From assembly GCA_963798455.1 (NCBI GenBank), contig CAWCTD010000004.1, positions 1,485,788 through 1,549,787 of the forward strand: a DNA stretch of 64,000 nt, read 5' to 3'. Origin of the DNA: CAWCTD01 sp963798455 (GTDB taxonomy: Bacteria; Acidobacteriota; Terriglobia; Bryobacterales; Bryobacteraceae). Shown here one piece after another: positions 1 to 7,805 of this stretch. The translations under genes were made by a program, and so were the position numbers. Positions within the stretch are counted from its first letter, which is position 1; each line of letters opens with the position of its first letter. The notes beneath the pieces are model-generated. The model ran no database searches and had not been told where the DNA came from. It was given only the letters and a program-made list of their open reading frames with translations.

Positions 1-170
1 ACCTGTACTTTGTCGCCCGGCCCGACGGCTCGGGCGCCCATGTGTTTTCCGAGCACCTGGAGGCGCACCAGCGCGCCGTCAGTAAGTACCGCCGTGGGAA
101 CCATAAAGCAGACCAAGCGCGCGCTTCTAAGCCAGCATCTCGCCCAGACGCGTCCCGAGCGTCTCACTGA
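1..170 (+). CDS. mltG: Endolytic transglycosylase MltG, C-terminal fragment
   Basis: The window opens inside this gene. In frame 3 the first codons read LYFVARPDGSGAHVFS, then a helix with HLEAHQRAV, then TGA at 168-170. The LYFVA...G.HVFS....H..AV pattern is the family's usual C-terminal signature. MltG is an inner-membrane lytic transglycosylase that cuts nascent peptidoglycan and limits glycan strand length. The tail after the signature (SKYRRGNHKADQ onward) is basic and low in conservation, as is common. The catalytic Glu lies upstream, outside the window. The next gene appears to start inside this one. Confidence 0.8.
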   Translation, partial: LYFVARPDGSGAHVFSEHLEAHQRAVSKYRRGNHKADQARASKPASRPDASRASH

Positions 171-567
171 GGCTGATTTCAACCTGCTGCGGCAGCGGCT
201 CGCACCGGTCTCGGAGGCTTACCTCCGCAATCTCGTGCGTTCTTGTGGGTTGCCCCTGGACCCCATAGTGGAAGGCGTCCGTCAGGACTCATTCCAGGAA
301 CTGGGACGCACGCTGCTGGCCCTCGCCCAGGAGTATCAGAATGCCATCGACGCCGGCGACCAGGAGCGCGCCGGCCGTTGCCGCAGCGCCGTGCTGACCG
401 GCAAGGATCATGCCCGGCTGGCGGCTCGCCGTCCCAGTGCTTCCTCAGAGAGCAAGGCGCAGAAGGAGGAGATGGCCTCCTGGATGCTGGTCTGGCTTGA
501 GAACCCCGCCATCTTTTCTGCCTGGCTGGCCCTCCGAAAGAGGGCCGCGCGCGGTTCGCGCGGGTAG
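94..567 (+). CDS. Conserved hypothetical protein, 157 aa
   Basis: The open frame runs further left, but those codons overlap the mltG tail in another frame and look non-coding. GTG at 94 gives VGTIKQTKRALLSQHL and is my preferred start. No good Shine-Dalgarno is visible, so the start is uncertain. The protein is helical and charged, with a conserved-looking core LTEADFNLLRQRLAPVSE and GVRQDSFQELGRTLLALAQEY, and a basic C-terminus. No signal peptide or membrane segment is seen. It overlaps mltG by 77 bp, which suggests co-transcription. I do not recognise a function. The pattern resembles small helical proteins common in acidobacterial genomes. Confidence 0.55.
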   Translation: MGTIKQTKRALLSQHLAQTRPERLTEADFNLLRQRLAPVSEAYLRNLVRSCGLPLDPIVEGVRQDSFQELGRTLLALAQEYQNAIDAGDQERAGRCRSAVLTGKDHARLAARRPSASSESKAQKEEMASWMLVWLENPAIFSAWLALRKRAARGSRG

Positions 568-619
568 GCGCTTGCCCCTCCTCGTCCGCCCGTCTATACT
601 ACGTGTTTTCGGGGGCTGT

Positions 620-904
620 ATGCCGAGAGAGGCCATAGCGGAGCGGAGGGTGGAGCCCGATCTCGCCACGCCTCAACGGGAGGCCGCCATGTTCTACGGG
701 CTGTTTCTACGCGGCCACCCGGTGGATACACTGCGGAGGGACATCGACGTGCCGCGGCCCGTGCTCGAGAAGTGGATGCGCGCCCAGCGCTATGAGCCTT
801 CTTTCCGAGATGCCTTGCGGCGGATCTACAGCTACCGCAAGACGGTGCTGGCGATCTTCGACGAGCTGGTTCTGCACGAACGAACCCACTTCAGGCTGCA
901 ATAG
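620..904 (+). CDS. Small conserved hypothetical protein, 94 aa
   Basis: ATG at 620 is the natural start (MPREAIAERRVEPDL). The longer open frame to its left overlaps the preceding gene. The protein is helical and basic: it carries REAAMFYGLFLRGHPVDTL followed by a segment resembling a helix-turn-helix (RRDIDVPRPVLEKWMRAQRY), so DNA or RNA binding is possible but unproven. It is compact, with no signal peptide. A perfect hairpin follows its stop codon. Function unknown. Confidence 0.5.
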   Translation: MPREAIAERRVEPDLATPQREAAMFYGLFLRGHPVDTLRRDIDVPRPVLEKWMRAQRYEPSFRDALRRIYSYRKTVLAIFDELVLHERTHFRLQ

Positions 905-907
905 CAA

Positions 908-1021
908 TTCTCGCCAATCGGGCGAGAACGTCCTATAATCCTCAGTTGCGGGTGAGACAACCCCGCAAGTCTCCGGCGCCTTCAGCCGATAGTTAGGAGG
1001 AACCGGGTAGGAGGGTGCTTC
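908..1021 (+). promoter_or_regulatory. Palindrome, TATAAT box and structured leader before glgP
   Basis: Positions 908-915 and 921-928 form a perfect 8-bp inverted repeat (TTCTCGCC/GGCGAGAA, 5-nt loop). A consensus TATAAT lies at 934-939. A second hairpin (TTGCGGG at 946-952 with CCCGCAA at 962-968) sits at the expected mRNA 5' end. A CCGG...CCGG pairing follows across about 973-1006, and the Shine-Dalgarno AGGAGG precedes ATG 1022. The first palindrome could end the upstream transcript or be an operator overlapping the -35 region. I could not match the leader to a named riboswitch class. Confidence 0.45.
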
Positions 1022-3631
1022 ATGTTTGGCTCAGGACAAGACTACGCTATGAAACCCATTCACACGTTCGCCGTCGTGCCCTCGCTGCCGCCCGTCCTGG
1101 AGCCCTTGCGGCGAATCGCCTACAACCTGCGCTGGAGCTGGGATCACGACACCATCGAGCTGTTCAGGCGGTTGGACAGGGATCTGTGGGAATCGAGCGG
1201 CCACAATCCGATCCTTTTGCTGGGAGCGGTGGAGCAGAAGCGGCTGGAAAGCGCCGCCAGGAACGACTCCTTCGTGGCTCACATGGAGCGGGTGGCGATG
1301 GATCTTGGGGCGTATCTGTCCAACCAATCCTGCTGGTGCCAGCGCACGCATAAGCTGGAGGAGAGCTGCCAGGTTGCCTATTTCTCCGCCGAGTTCGGGT
1401 TGACCGAGTGCCTGTCCATATTTGCCGGCGGCTTGGGCATCCTGGCGGGGGACCACTTGAAATCGGCCAGCGACCTGGGCGTTCCGATGATCGGTGTGGG
1501 ACTGCTCTATCAGCAGGGCTACTTCCGCCAGTACCTTAACGACGCCGGGTTACAGCAGGAGTTCTACCAGGACAACGACTTCCACAACCTTCCGTTGACC
1601 CTGGTTCGCAAGCCGGATGGCGGGCTGCTGACTATATCGGTGGAATACCCCGGCCGCAGCGTGGCCGCGCAGATCTGGCGGGTGGATGTGGGCAGGATCC
1701 CGCTCTACCTTCTGGACACGAATCTGCCGGAGAATCCACGGCCGGAAGACCGGGATATAACGGACCAACTCTACGGCGGCGATCTGGAGATGCGCCTCAA
1801 GCAGGAAATGCTGCTTGGGATCGGGGGGTATCGGGCCCTGGAAGCGCTGGGGATCGAGCCGGGTGTCTACCACATGAATGAGGGACATTCCGCTTTCCTG
1901 GCGCTGGAATGCGTGCGGCGACTCATGCAGTCGAAGCGGCTGTCTTTCGCCGAGGCCAGTGAGTTGGCCTCGTGCGGCCTGGTGTTCACCGGGCACACCC
2001 CCGTCATGGCCGGGCACGATTTCTTCCCGCCGCACCTGATCGACCAGTATTTCGGGGAGTACGCGGGCTCACTGGGCCTCAGCCGGGGCGATTTCCTGGG
2101 CCTGGGGCGGAGGAACCCGGCCGATGAGCGCGAGGACTTTTGCATGACCGTGCTGGCGCTGCGTATGGCGGCGTTCCATAACGGGGTCAGCAAACTGCAC
2201 GGCCGCGTGAGCCGGGAAATGTGGCAGGACCTCTGGCCCGGCGTCCCCAGCGACGAGATCCCCATCGGGCACGTGACCAACGGCGTCCATTTCCGGTCGT
2301 GGATCTCGCACGATATGAACCAGCTCTATGATCGTTATCTCGGCCCGGAATGGCGGGAAGAGCCTGGAGACGGGCACCTATGGAAAAGGGCGGAGACGAT
2401 CCCGGCCGAGGAACTCTGGCGCAGCCATGAGCGGCGCAGGGAACGGCTGGTGTCCTTCGCGCGGCAGCGGCTGCGGACGCAACTGGTTCGCCGGGGTGCG
2501 TCCCAAGCCGAGGTCCTTGCTACCGACGAAGTGCTCGACCCGGATGTGCTCACCATAGGCTTCGCGCGCCGCTTCGCCACTTACAAGCGGGCCACTCTGC
2601 TGCTGCGGGATCCCGACCGGCTGGCGCGCATTCTCAACGACCCGGCACGGCCCGTTCAGGTCATCTACGCGGGCAAGGCCCACCCCCGGGACAACGCGGG
2701 CAAGGAATTCATCCAGCGGATTGTCTCGCTGGCGCGCCAGCCTCAGTTCCGCAGGCGGCTGGTCTTCCTGGAAGAATATGACATGACGGTCTCCCGCTCC
2801 CTGGTCCAGGGCGTGGATGTCTGGCTGAACACCCCGCTGCGGCCCATGGAGGCCAGCGGTACCAGCGGGATGAAGGCTGCCGCCAACGGTGCCCTTAACT
2901 TGAGCACGCTCGACGGGTGGTGGGACGAGGCCTGGCGGGAAGCCGGGTCTCCCCTAATCGGGTGGGCCATCGGGCGTGGGGAGGCTTACCCCGACCAGGA
3001 GACGCAGGACCAGGTTGAGGCCGAAGCCCTGTATGAACTGCTGGAGAGGGAGGTCGTTCCAACGTTCTATCAAAGAGGAGCCGACCGGCTGCCCCGGCAG
3101 TGGACCGAGCGCATGAAGGCATCCCTCAGTTGCCTGTGTCAAAAGTTCAACACTCACCGCATGGTACAAGAGTACACGGAAAGCTTCTACATGCCGGCCC
3201 ACTCCAGGTCCCTGTACCTAGGGGCTGACGGCGCACGACGGGCCAGGTCCCTGGCCGCCTGGAAGGATCGCATGCGAAGGAGCTGGCCTGAAGTGCGGGT
3301 GGAATCGGTCGAAAACCACTCGCCGGTGACTCTGCCGGTAGGCCAGCCGATCCAGGCGCGGGTGCGCGTCCATCTGGGATCCCTAACCCCCGACGATGTC
3401 GCGGTTGAGCTCTATCACGGGCGGATAAATTCCGACGGGCAGATCGTCGATGGGGTGGCGACAGCCATGACGGAGACCGGGGCCGGCGATGGCGGCAGCT
3501 ACACCTTCGAGGCCCAGCCGGTATCCTGCTCGGACAGCGGGCTGCACGGGTACACGGTGCGAGTGCTGCCCCACCACACGGATCTGCCCTCGGCGCTGGT
3601 GCCGGGCCTCATCTCCTGGGCGCACTTGTAG
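1022..3631 (+). CDS. glgP: Alpha-glucan (glycogen) phosphorylase, GT35 family
   Basis: Cytoplasmic PLP enzyme that releases glucose-1-phosphate from glycogen or maltodextrin. Its 869 residues have the layout of the 'alpha-glucan phosphorylase' subgroup: an N-terminal DUF3417 domain (about 10-125, with LRRIAYNLRWSWDHD), then the phosphorylase core. Visible core elements are YFSAEFGLTECLSIFAGGLG, HMNEGHSAF, TGHTPVMAGHD, GHVTNGVHF, FARRFATYKRA and the PLP lysine in SGTSGMKAAANG (Lys about 617). GTG-free start ATG 1022 has a good Shine-Dalgarno (AGGAGG, 1010s); ATG 1049 (MKPIHTFAVVP) is an alternative that fits family N-termini. No other glycogen gene is adjacent; galU and galE lie 35 kb away. 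Confidence 0.95.
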   Translation: MFGSGQDYAMKPIHTFAVVPSLPPVLEPLRRIAYNLRWSWDHDTIELFRRLDRDLWESSGHNPILLLGAVEQKRLESAARNDSFVAHMERVAMDLGAYLSNQSCWCQRTHKLEESCQVAYFSAEFGLTECLSIFAGGLGILAGDHLKSASDLGVPMIGVGLLYQQGYFRQYLNDAGLQQEFYQDNDFHNLPLTLVRKPDGGLLTISVEYPGRSVAAQIWRVDVGRIPLYLLDTNLPENPRPEDRDITDQLYGGDLEMRLKQEMLLGIGGYRALEALGIEPGVYHMNEGHSAFLALECVRRLMQSKRLSFAEASELASCGLVFTGHTPVMAGHDFFPPHLIDQYFGEYAGSLGLSRGDFLGLGRRNPADEREDFCMTVLALRMAAFHNGVSKLHGRVSREMWQDLWPGVPSDEIPIGHVTNGVHFRSWISHDMNQLYDRYLGPEWREEPGDGHLWKRAETIPAEELWRSHERRRERLVSFARQRLRTQLVRRGASQAEVLATDEVLDPDVLTIGFARRFATYKRATLLLRDPDRLARILNDPARPVQVIYAGKAHPRDNAGKEFIQRIVSLARQPQFRRRLVFLEEYDMTVSRSLVQGVDVWLNTPLRPMEASGTSGMKAAANGALNLSTLDGWWDEAWREAGSPLIGWAIGRGEAYPDQETQDQVEAEALYELLEREVVPTFYQRGADRLPRQWTERMKASLSCLCQKFNTHRMVQEYTESFYMPAHSRSLYLGADGARRARSLAAWKDRMRRSWPEVRVESVENHSPVTLPVGQPIQARVRVHLGSLTPDDVAVELYHGRINSDGQIVDGVATAMTETGAGDGGSYTFEAQPVSCSDSGLHGYTVRVLPHHTDLPSALVPGLISWAHL

Positions 3632-3787
3632 TACGGACCAGCAAGCTTTCGCTCTCTGCAAGCTCAAAACTCGTTGATTCCGCGATAGTTGAACAGGTCT
3701 AGTGCATTCTTGGCCCCGGGATTCACTACCCTACAGTAGTCGCCTGATTGCCTCGAACCGCGTCCAATGAAGCAGGGAGAGTTGAAC

Positions 3788-4537
3788 ATGTTTGAACAGA
3801 GCCTGATTACTCCGGGGCGGACCAACAGGCCATGGACTGTCGCTGTCGCGTTCCTCGGTCAGCTTGCCTTAATCGGCATCGCCGTCCTGATTCCGCTGCT
3901 GTTTGTTGAGTCGCTCCCCATGCACGACCTGAGCGCCATCTTGCTGGCGCCGCCTCCCCCCCCACCTCCGCCACCACCACCCGCTCCGGCTGTGGTCAAA
4001 AGTCGGCCCAGGATAGTACCGAGGCAATTCGTAGCAGGCCGACTTCTTGAACCCGAGTCGATTCCCAAGCACGCCGCCATCCTTAAGGAGGCGCCACTCC
4101 CTCCGTCTCTCTCTGAATCCGGAGTTGTCGGGGGGATTGCCGGTGGTATGCCCGGCGGAATCATCGGAGGCATCCTCAGCGCTTCCCAGCCCGCTTTACC
4201 GCCCCCGCCGGTCCAGGCCACCCCCAGACCCGTTACCCCGCCCCCCGTCGAGCGCATCCGCGTGGGCGGCGAGGTGGAAGAGGCGCGCCTCGTGCATAGT
4301 GTGCTGCCGGGATACCCGCCCTTGGCAAGATTGGCGAGAGTTCAAGGCGTCGTAAAACTGGACGCGATCATCGACAAGAACGGAACCATCAAGAGTCTCC
4401 AAGCCGTCAGCGGTTCCCCGATGCTGATTCCTGCCGCCCTCGAGGCGGTAAAGCAATGGGTCTACAAACCCACTTTGCTGAACGGGGACCCGGTCGAAGT
4501 GGCTACTCAGATCTACGTCCGGTTCAATCTTAGCTGA
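3788..4537 (+). CDS. TonB family energy-transducing protein
   Basis: Links the proton motive force to outer-membrane TonB-dependent receptors. I start at ATG 3788 (MFEQSLITPGR), which has an AGGGAGA ribosome site; ATG 3767 is in frame but weaker. Features in order: a short cytoplasmic N-terminus, one membrane helix (about 13-36), a run of eleven prolines near residue 55, a Gly/Pro-rich periplasmic spacer, and the TonB C-terminal domain (about 160-249) with VLPGYPPLARLARVQGVVKL and the closing strand QIYVRFNLS. A candidate client is the Oar-type receptor at 13.4 kb, although no ExbB/ExbD gene is seen here. Confidence 0.9.
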   Translation: MFEQSLITPGRTNRPWTVAVAFLGQLALIGIAVLIPLLFVESLPMHDLSAILLAPPPPPPPPPPPAPAVVKSRPRIVPRQFVAGRLLEPESIPKHAAILKEAPLPPSLSESGVVGGIAGGMPGGIIGGILSASQPALPPPPVQATPRPVTPPPVERIRVGGEVEEARLVHSVLPGYPPLARLARVQGVVKLDAIIDKNGTIKSLQAVSGSPMLIPAALEAVKQWVYKPTLLNGDPVEVATQIYVRFNLS

Positions 4538-4540
4538 GCC

Positions 4541-4563
4541 GGGGCAAGGGCGCGCGCCCCTAC
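4541..4563. repeat. Short GC palindrome resembling a REP element
   Basis: GGGGC (4541-4545) pairs with GCCCC (4556-4560) and is followed by TAC. A related element with the same GCGCGCCCCTAC edge lies at 29339-29363 between recA copy 2 and the VWA gene. Two copies at intergenic sites suggest a dispersed extragenic palindrome; either could also act as a weak terminator. Confidence 0.35.
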
Positions 4564-4567
4564 TGTT

Positions 4568-4628
4568 CCTCGTCGTGCTGGGCGGCGAGGCGGTGGACCA
4601 CGGCCATGTCCTCCAGGGTGGTTACGTC
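4568..4628 (-). pseudogene. Duplicated 61-bp 3' end of acs
   Basis: These 61 bases are identical to 5843-5903, the last codons of the acs gene (they encode the C-terminal LEDMAVVHRLAAQHDE). No acs sequence precedes or follows this copy, so it is a stranded fragment 1.2 kb from its source and in the same orientation. It borders an AraC-type remnant, so this intergenic space is a patchwork of gene debris. Confidence 0.85.
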
Positions 4629-4641
4629 CATGGCAGACAGA

Positions 4642-4779
4642 TCAGTGTTCCCGGTACTCGCCTGGAGCCAAACCCAGTTCGCGGCGGAACTCACGAGAAA
4701 AGTTGCTTGTGGCCGCATAGCCGAGCGAGCCTGCAGTTGCCTTCGTCACCACGGGGACAGGGCAAGCACCTTTCTTCAT
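4642..4779 (-). pseudogene. Remnant of an AraC-type regulator C-terminus
   Basis: On the minus strand the frame ends LGYAATSNFSREFRRELG, then LAPGEYREH and a stop. This is the second helix-turn-helix and terminal signature of AraC/XylS regulators (GF.S.SNFSREFRR..G.SP.EYR). The N-terminal effector domain and the first helix-turn-helix are absent, so this cannot be a working regulator. The codons before residue GACPVPVV are unlikely to be coding. It lies directly beside the acs fragment, which suggests that a past rearrangement brought both here. Confidence 0.6.
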
Positions 4780-4853
4780 GCTGGTCCGTCCAGCCCGAAA
4801 ACGCCTGCGGGCAGTGAACCGGTTGCCGCTCCGGGTGATAGAATCTAGGCGCA

Positions 4854-5828
4854 ATGCTCTCGATCTCGTGCGCGAGGCCCCTTCTTTGTCTGATCGCCCT
4901 GGTACCAGGTGTCGCGGCCGGTCCCCTTGGCGATGCGGAACCGGCCGAACGCATGGTGATTGGCACGGGTGTTGGTTGCAGAGCGGCGCCGGACAGGTCT
5001 GCGCCAGTGGCCCATCGATACCTGCTCGGCGACGCGATCATGGCCACAGGGGAAACCGAGGAGAAAGGAGAGCGTTGGTATTTCGATCGATCCCGGGTGT
5101 CGGGCCAGTCCCCCGCGTGCTGGGTGTACGGTCCCCTTACGACCGAGTTCGGACGGTCAGCGCCTGAACCGGCACTGGTCGCGGTCGCCGATCACCTGCT
5201 TCAGCGCAACGATGCGGTCGCGTTTGAAGATTGTGTCGCGGTGGACAACCTGCTGACCTACAACTACCCTTCTGTGTTGGCGTCATCCGGCCTTCTTCAG
5301 TTCCGCCGGCTGAGCGTCATCGAGCGCGCGATAGCCCTCCCCGCCGCATCGGGACGGCGTGCGGCCAGGAACCCGCTGGTGCGGTCCTGGCTCTTGTCGC
5401 ACGAACCCCTTCTGAGGTACTTCGAGCCCGCTGACCGCTGGTATGTGCAGCCCGAAACGTACTGGGATCTCTACGAGAAGCACAAGCAGGCGCCGTGGGC
5501 CGAGGAGTTGGCTTGGGCGGCCGCGCGACTCTGGATCCCGGGCGACGAATGCTATGCGGCCTGTCTTCTTCGGGCGGTAAGCAGGACTTTTCTACAGTAC
5601 TGGACGCGGTTCCCAGACGGCACTCATACCGTGGATGCGATTGAGAAGGCGCTCTCGATGACTAAGCACGCTCCCCAATTGGCCTGTTATGGTCTGCCCG
5701 TACCGCGCCCGTTGCTTGATCAGATGCGGTCCAGCCTTATGAACGTCACCGCTCCCGGGAGGCGCCAACTCCTGGACTCACTGGATGAGCTGGAGCAGGA
5801 GCAAGAGAAATGCCCGGGCCGGCTCTGA
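4854..5828 (+). CDS. Secreted protein with an SH3-like N-terminal region, 324 aa
   Basis: ATG 4854 starts a signal peptide (CARPLLCLIALVPGVAAG, likely cleavage after VAAG). Residues about 33-95 (MVIGTGVGCRAAPDRSAPV ... GERWYFD ... ACWVYG) look like an SH3_3-type module, as in many exported cell-wall or ligand-binding proteins. The rest is helical, with aromatic-rich stretches (WYVQPETYWDLYEKHKQ) and scattered cysteines. It is convergent with acs, with only 6 bp between stop codons. No enzyme motif is visible and the function is unknown. Confidence 0.65.
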   Translation: MLSISCARPLLCLIALVPGVAAGPLGDAEPAERMVIGTGVGCRAAPDRSAPVAHRYLLGDAIMATGETEEKGERWYFDRSRVSGQSPACWVYGPLTTEFGRSAPEPALVAVADHLLQRNDAVAFEDCVAVDNLLTYNYPSVLASSGLLQFRRLSVIERAIALPAASGRRAARNPLVRSWLLSHEPLLRYFEPADRWYVQPETYWDLYEKHKQAPWAEELAWAAARLWIPGDECYAACLLRAVSRTFLQYWTRFPDGTHTVDAIEKALSMTKHAPQLACYGLPVPRPLLDQMRSSLMNVTAPGRRQLLDSLDELEQEQEKCPGRL

Positions 5829-5834
5829 ACGTCC

Positions 5835-7766
5835 CTACCCCTCCTCGTCGTGCTGGGCGGCGAGGCGGTGGACCACGGCCATGTCCTCCAGGGTGGTTAC
5901 GTCGCCCGTCACCGAATGAGTGGTGACGATCTCACGCAGCAGCCTGCGCATGATCTTGCCGCTCCGCGTCTTGGGCAGCGCGTCTGTGAAGCGGATCTCG
6001 GCGGGCCGGGCAAAGGCCCCAATCTCGTGTGTCACCCACTGACGCAACTCCCCGGCCAGATCCCGGTGATCAGCGTCGGTCTGCTTGAGCGTGACGAAGG
6101 CGCAGACCGCCTGGCCCGTGATTTCGTCCGGCCTACCGACCACCGCAGCCTCGGCCACGAAGGGGTGCCGGACCAGCGCCGACTCCACCTCCATGGTGCT
6201 CAGGCGGTGGCCGCTGACGTTGATCACGTCGTCCACACGGCCGAGAATCCAGAAATATCCGTCCTCGTCCTGACGCGCGGCGTCGCCGGTGAAATAGACT
6301 CCCGGCACGCGGCGCCAGTACTGTTCCTCGTAGCGCCGGGGGTCGTTCAGAATGGTCCGGATCATGCTGGGCCAGGGACGCTCAATCACCAGGAAACCCT
6401 TTTCGCCGGTCGGGACGGGCTTGCCTTGGAAATCGACCACCTTTGGAATGATTCCGGGCATGGGCAAGGTGGCCGAGCCAGGTTTGGCGGGGACCGCTCC
6501 GGGCATGGGTGAAATCAGGATCGCGCCCGTCTCGGTTTGCCACCATGTGTCCACGATGGGGCAGCGCTCCTTGCCGATCACGCGGTAGTACCACTCCCAG
6601 GCCGCGGGGTTGATCGGTTCACCCACCGAGCCGAGCAGGCGCAAGCTGGACAGGTCGTGATCGTTGGGCCACCGGTCGCCCTGGCGCAGCAGCGCCCGGA
6701 TCGCGGTTGGGGAGGTGTAGAGGATGTTGACCCGGTACTTCTCAACGATCCGCCACCAGCGGTCGAACTGCGGGTAATCCGGAGCGCCCTCGTACATCAG
6801 GGTGGTAGCGCCGGCCGAGAGGGGCCCGTAGACGATGTAACTGTGTCCGGTCACCCAGCCGATGTCAGCCGTGCACCAGTAGGTGTCTTCCTCGCGCAGG
6901 TCGAAGACCCACTTCATGGTCATGGTGGTCTGGAGGGTGTAGCCGCCGGTGGTGTGCAGGATGCCCTTTGGCTTTCCGGTGGTTCCGGAAGTATAAAGCA
7001 CGAACAGGGGGTGCTCGGAGTCGAGCGGCTCCGCCGGGCAGACCTCGCTCGCCTCCGCGTCGAGTTCATGCCACCAGTGGTCGCGGCCGGGCTTCATTTC
7101 GACCGGCGCGCCGGTGCGCTTGAGCACTATTACATGGCGCACGGGGAGCGACTCCAGCGCTTCGTCCACGGGAGCTTTCAGCCCAATTTGCTTGCCGCGC
7201 CGCCACCCGCCGTCGGCGGTAATCACAACTTGAGGGACAAGGTCCTCGATGCGCGCCCTGAGCGCCTCGGCCGAGAAGCCTCCGAAGACCACGCTGTGGA
7301 CGATCCCCAGGCGGGCGCATGCCAGCATGGCCACGGGAAGCTCCGGGACCATGGGCATGTAAAGGACGGCCCGGTCGCCCGCTTTGAGCCCAAGCGATTT
7401 CAGGACGTTGGCGAAACGGGAAACCAGCCGGTGCAGTTCCTGGTAGGTGAGGACGCGCTGGTCGCCGGGCTCGCCCTCCCACAGAATGGCGGCCTTGTTC
7501 TTGCGCGGTGTATCGAGGTGCCGGTCAAGGCAGTTGTAGGACAGGTTCGTCTTGCCACCAGTGAACCACTTCACGAAGGGCGGGTCCCACTCCAGAACGC
7601 TCGACCACTTCTCAAACCAGAAGATCTCCTTCTCGGCCAATTCGCCCCAAAACTCCTCCGGGTGCTCCTCCGCTTGCCGCCGGAGTTCCCGATAGCTCTC
7701 CATCCCTTGCACTTGCGCACGGCGCGCAAACTCCTCACTCGGATGGTAGACGCGGTCTTCGCTCAT
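5835..7766 (-). CDS. acs: Acetyl-CoA synthetase (AMP-forming)
   Basis: Converts acetate, ATP and CoA to acetyl-CoA through acetyl-AMP in the cytoplasm. At 643 residues it is full length. Visible motifs are the P-loop YTSGTTGKPKG (258-268), WCTADIGWVTGHSY, the adenylate motif DTWWQTETG, the hinge GRVDDVINVSGHRL and the C-terminal KTRSGKIMRR with Lys604, the residue acetylated to switch the enzyme off in other bacteria. ATG 7766 is preceded by GAGGGGAG. The last 61 bases are duplicated at 4568-4628. It is followed on the same strand by nothing closely spaced and preceded by the dehydratase gene 39 bp away, so the two may be co-transcribed. Confidence 0.96.
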   Translation of the reverse strand: MSEDRVYHPSEEFARRAQVQGMESYRELRRQAEEHPEEFWGELAEKEIFWFEKWSSVLEWDPPFVKWFTGGKTNLSYNCLDRHLDTPRKNKAAILWEGEPGDQRVLTYQELHRLVSRFANVLKSLGLKAGDRAVLYMPMVPELPVAMLACARLGIVHSVVFGGFSAEALRARIEDLVPQVVITADGGWRRGKQIGLKAPVDEALESLPVRHVIVLKRTGAPVEMKPGRDHWWHELDAEASEVCPAEPLDSEHPLFVLYTSGTTGKPKGILHTTGGYTLQTTMTMKWVFDLREEDTYWCTADIGWVTGHSYIVYGPLSAGATTLMYEGAPDYPQFDRWWRIVEKYRVNILYTSPTAIRALLRQGDRWPNDHDLSSLRLLGSVGEPINPAAWEWYYRVIGKERCPIVDTWWQTETGAILISPMPGAVPAKPGSATLPMPGIIPKVVDFQGKPVPTGEKGFLVIERPWPSMIRTILNDPRRYEEQYWRRVPGVYFTGDAARQDEDGYFWILGRVDDVINVSGHRLSTMEVESALVRHPFVAEAAVVGRPDEITGQAVCAFVTLKQTDADHRDLAGELRQWVTHEIGAFARPAEIRFTDALPKTRSGKIMRRLLREIVTTHSVTGDVTTLEDMAVVHRLAAQHDEEG

Positions 7767-7805
7767 TACCCAGCTCCCCTCTCGTCAGGTAGTGCGGCTA
7801 CCCGC

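Noticed and set aside
908..1021. Named riboswitch upstream of glgP
   Set aside because: Recalled core motifs of c-di-GMP, TPP, cobalamin, glycine, SAM and ZTP riboswitches do not match; only hairpins can be supported.
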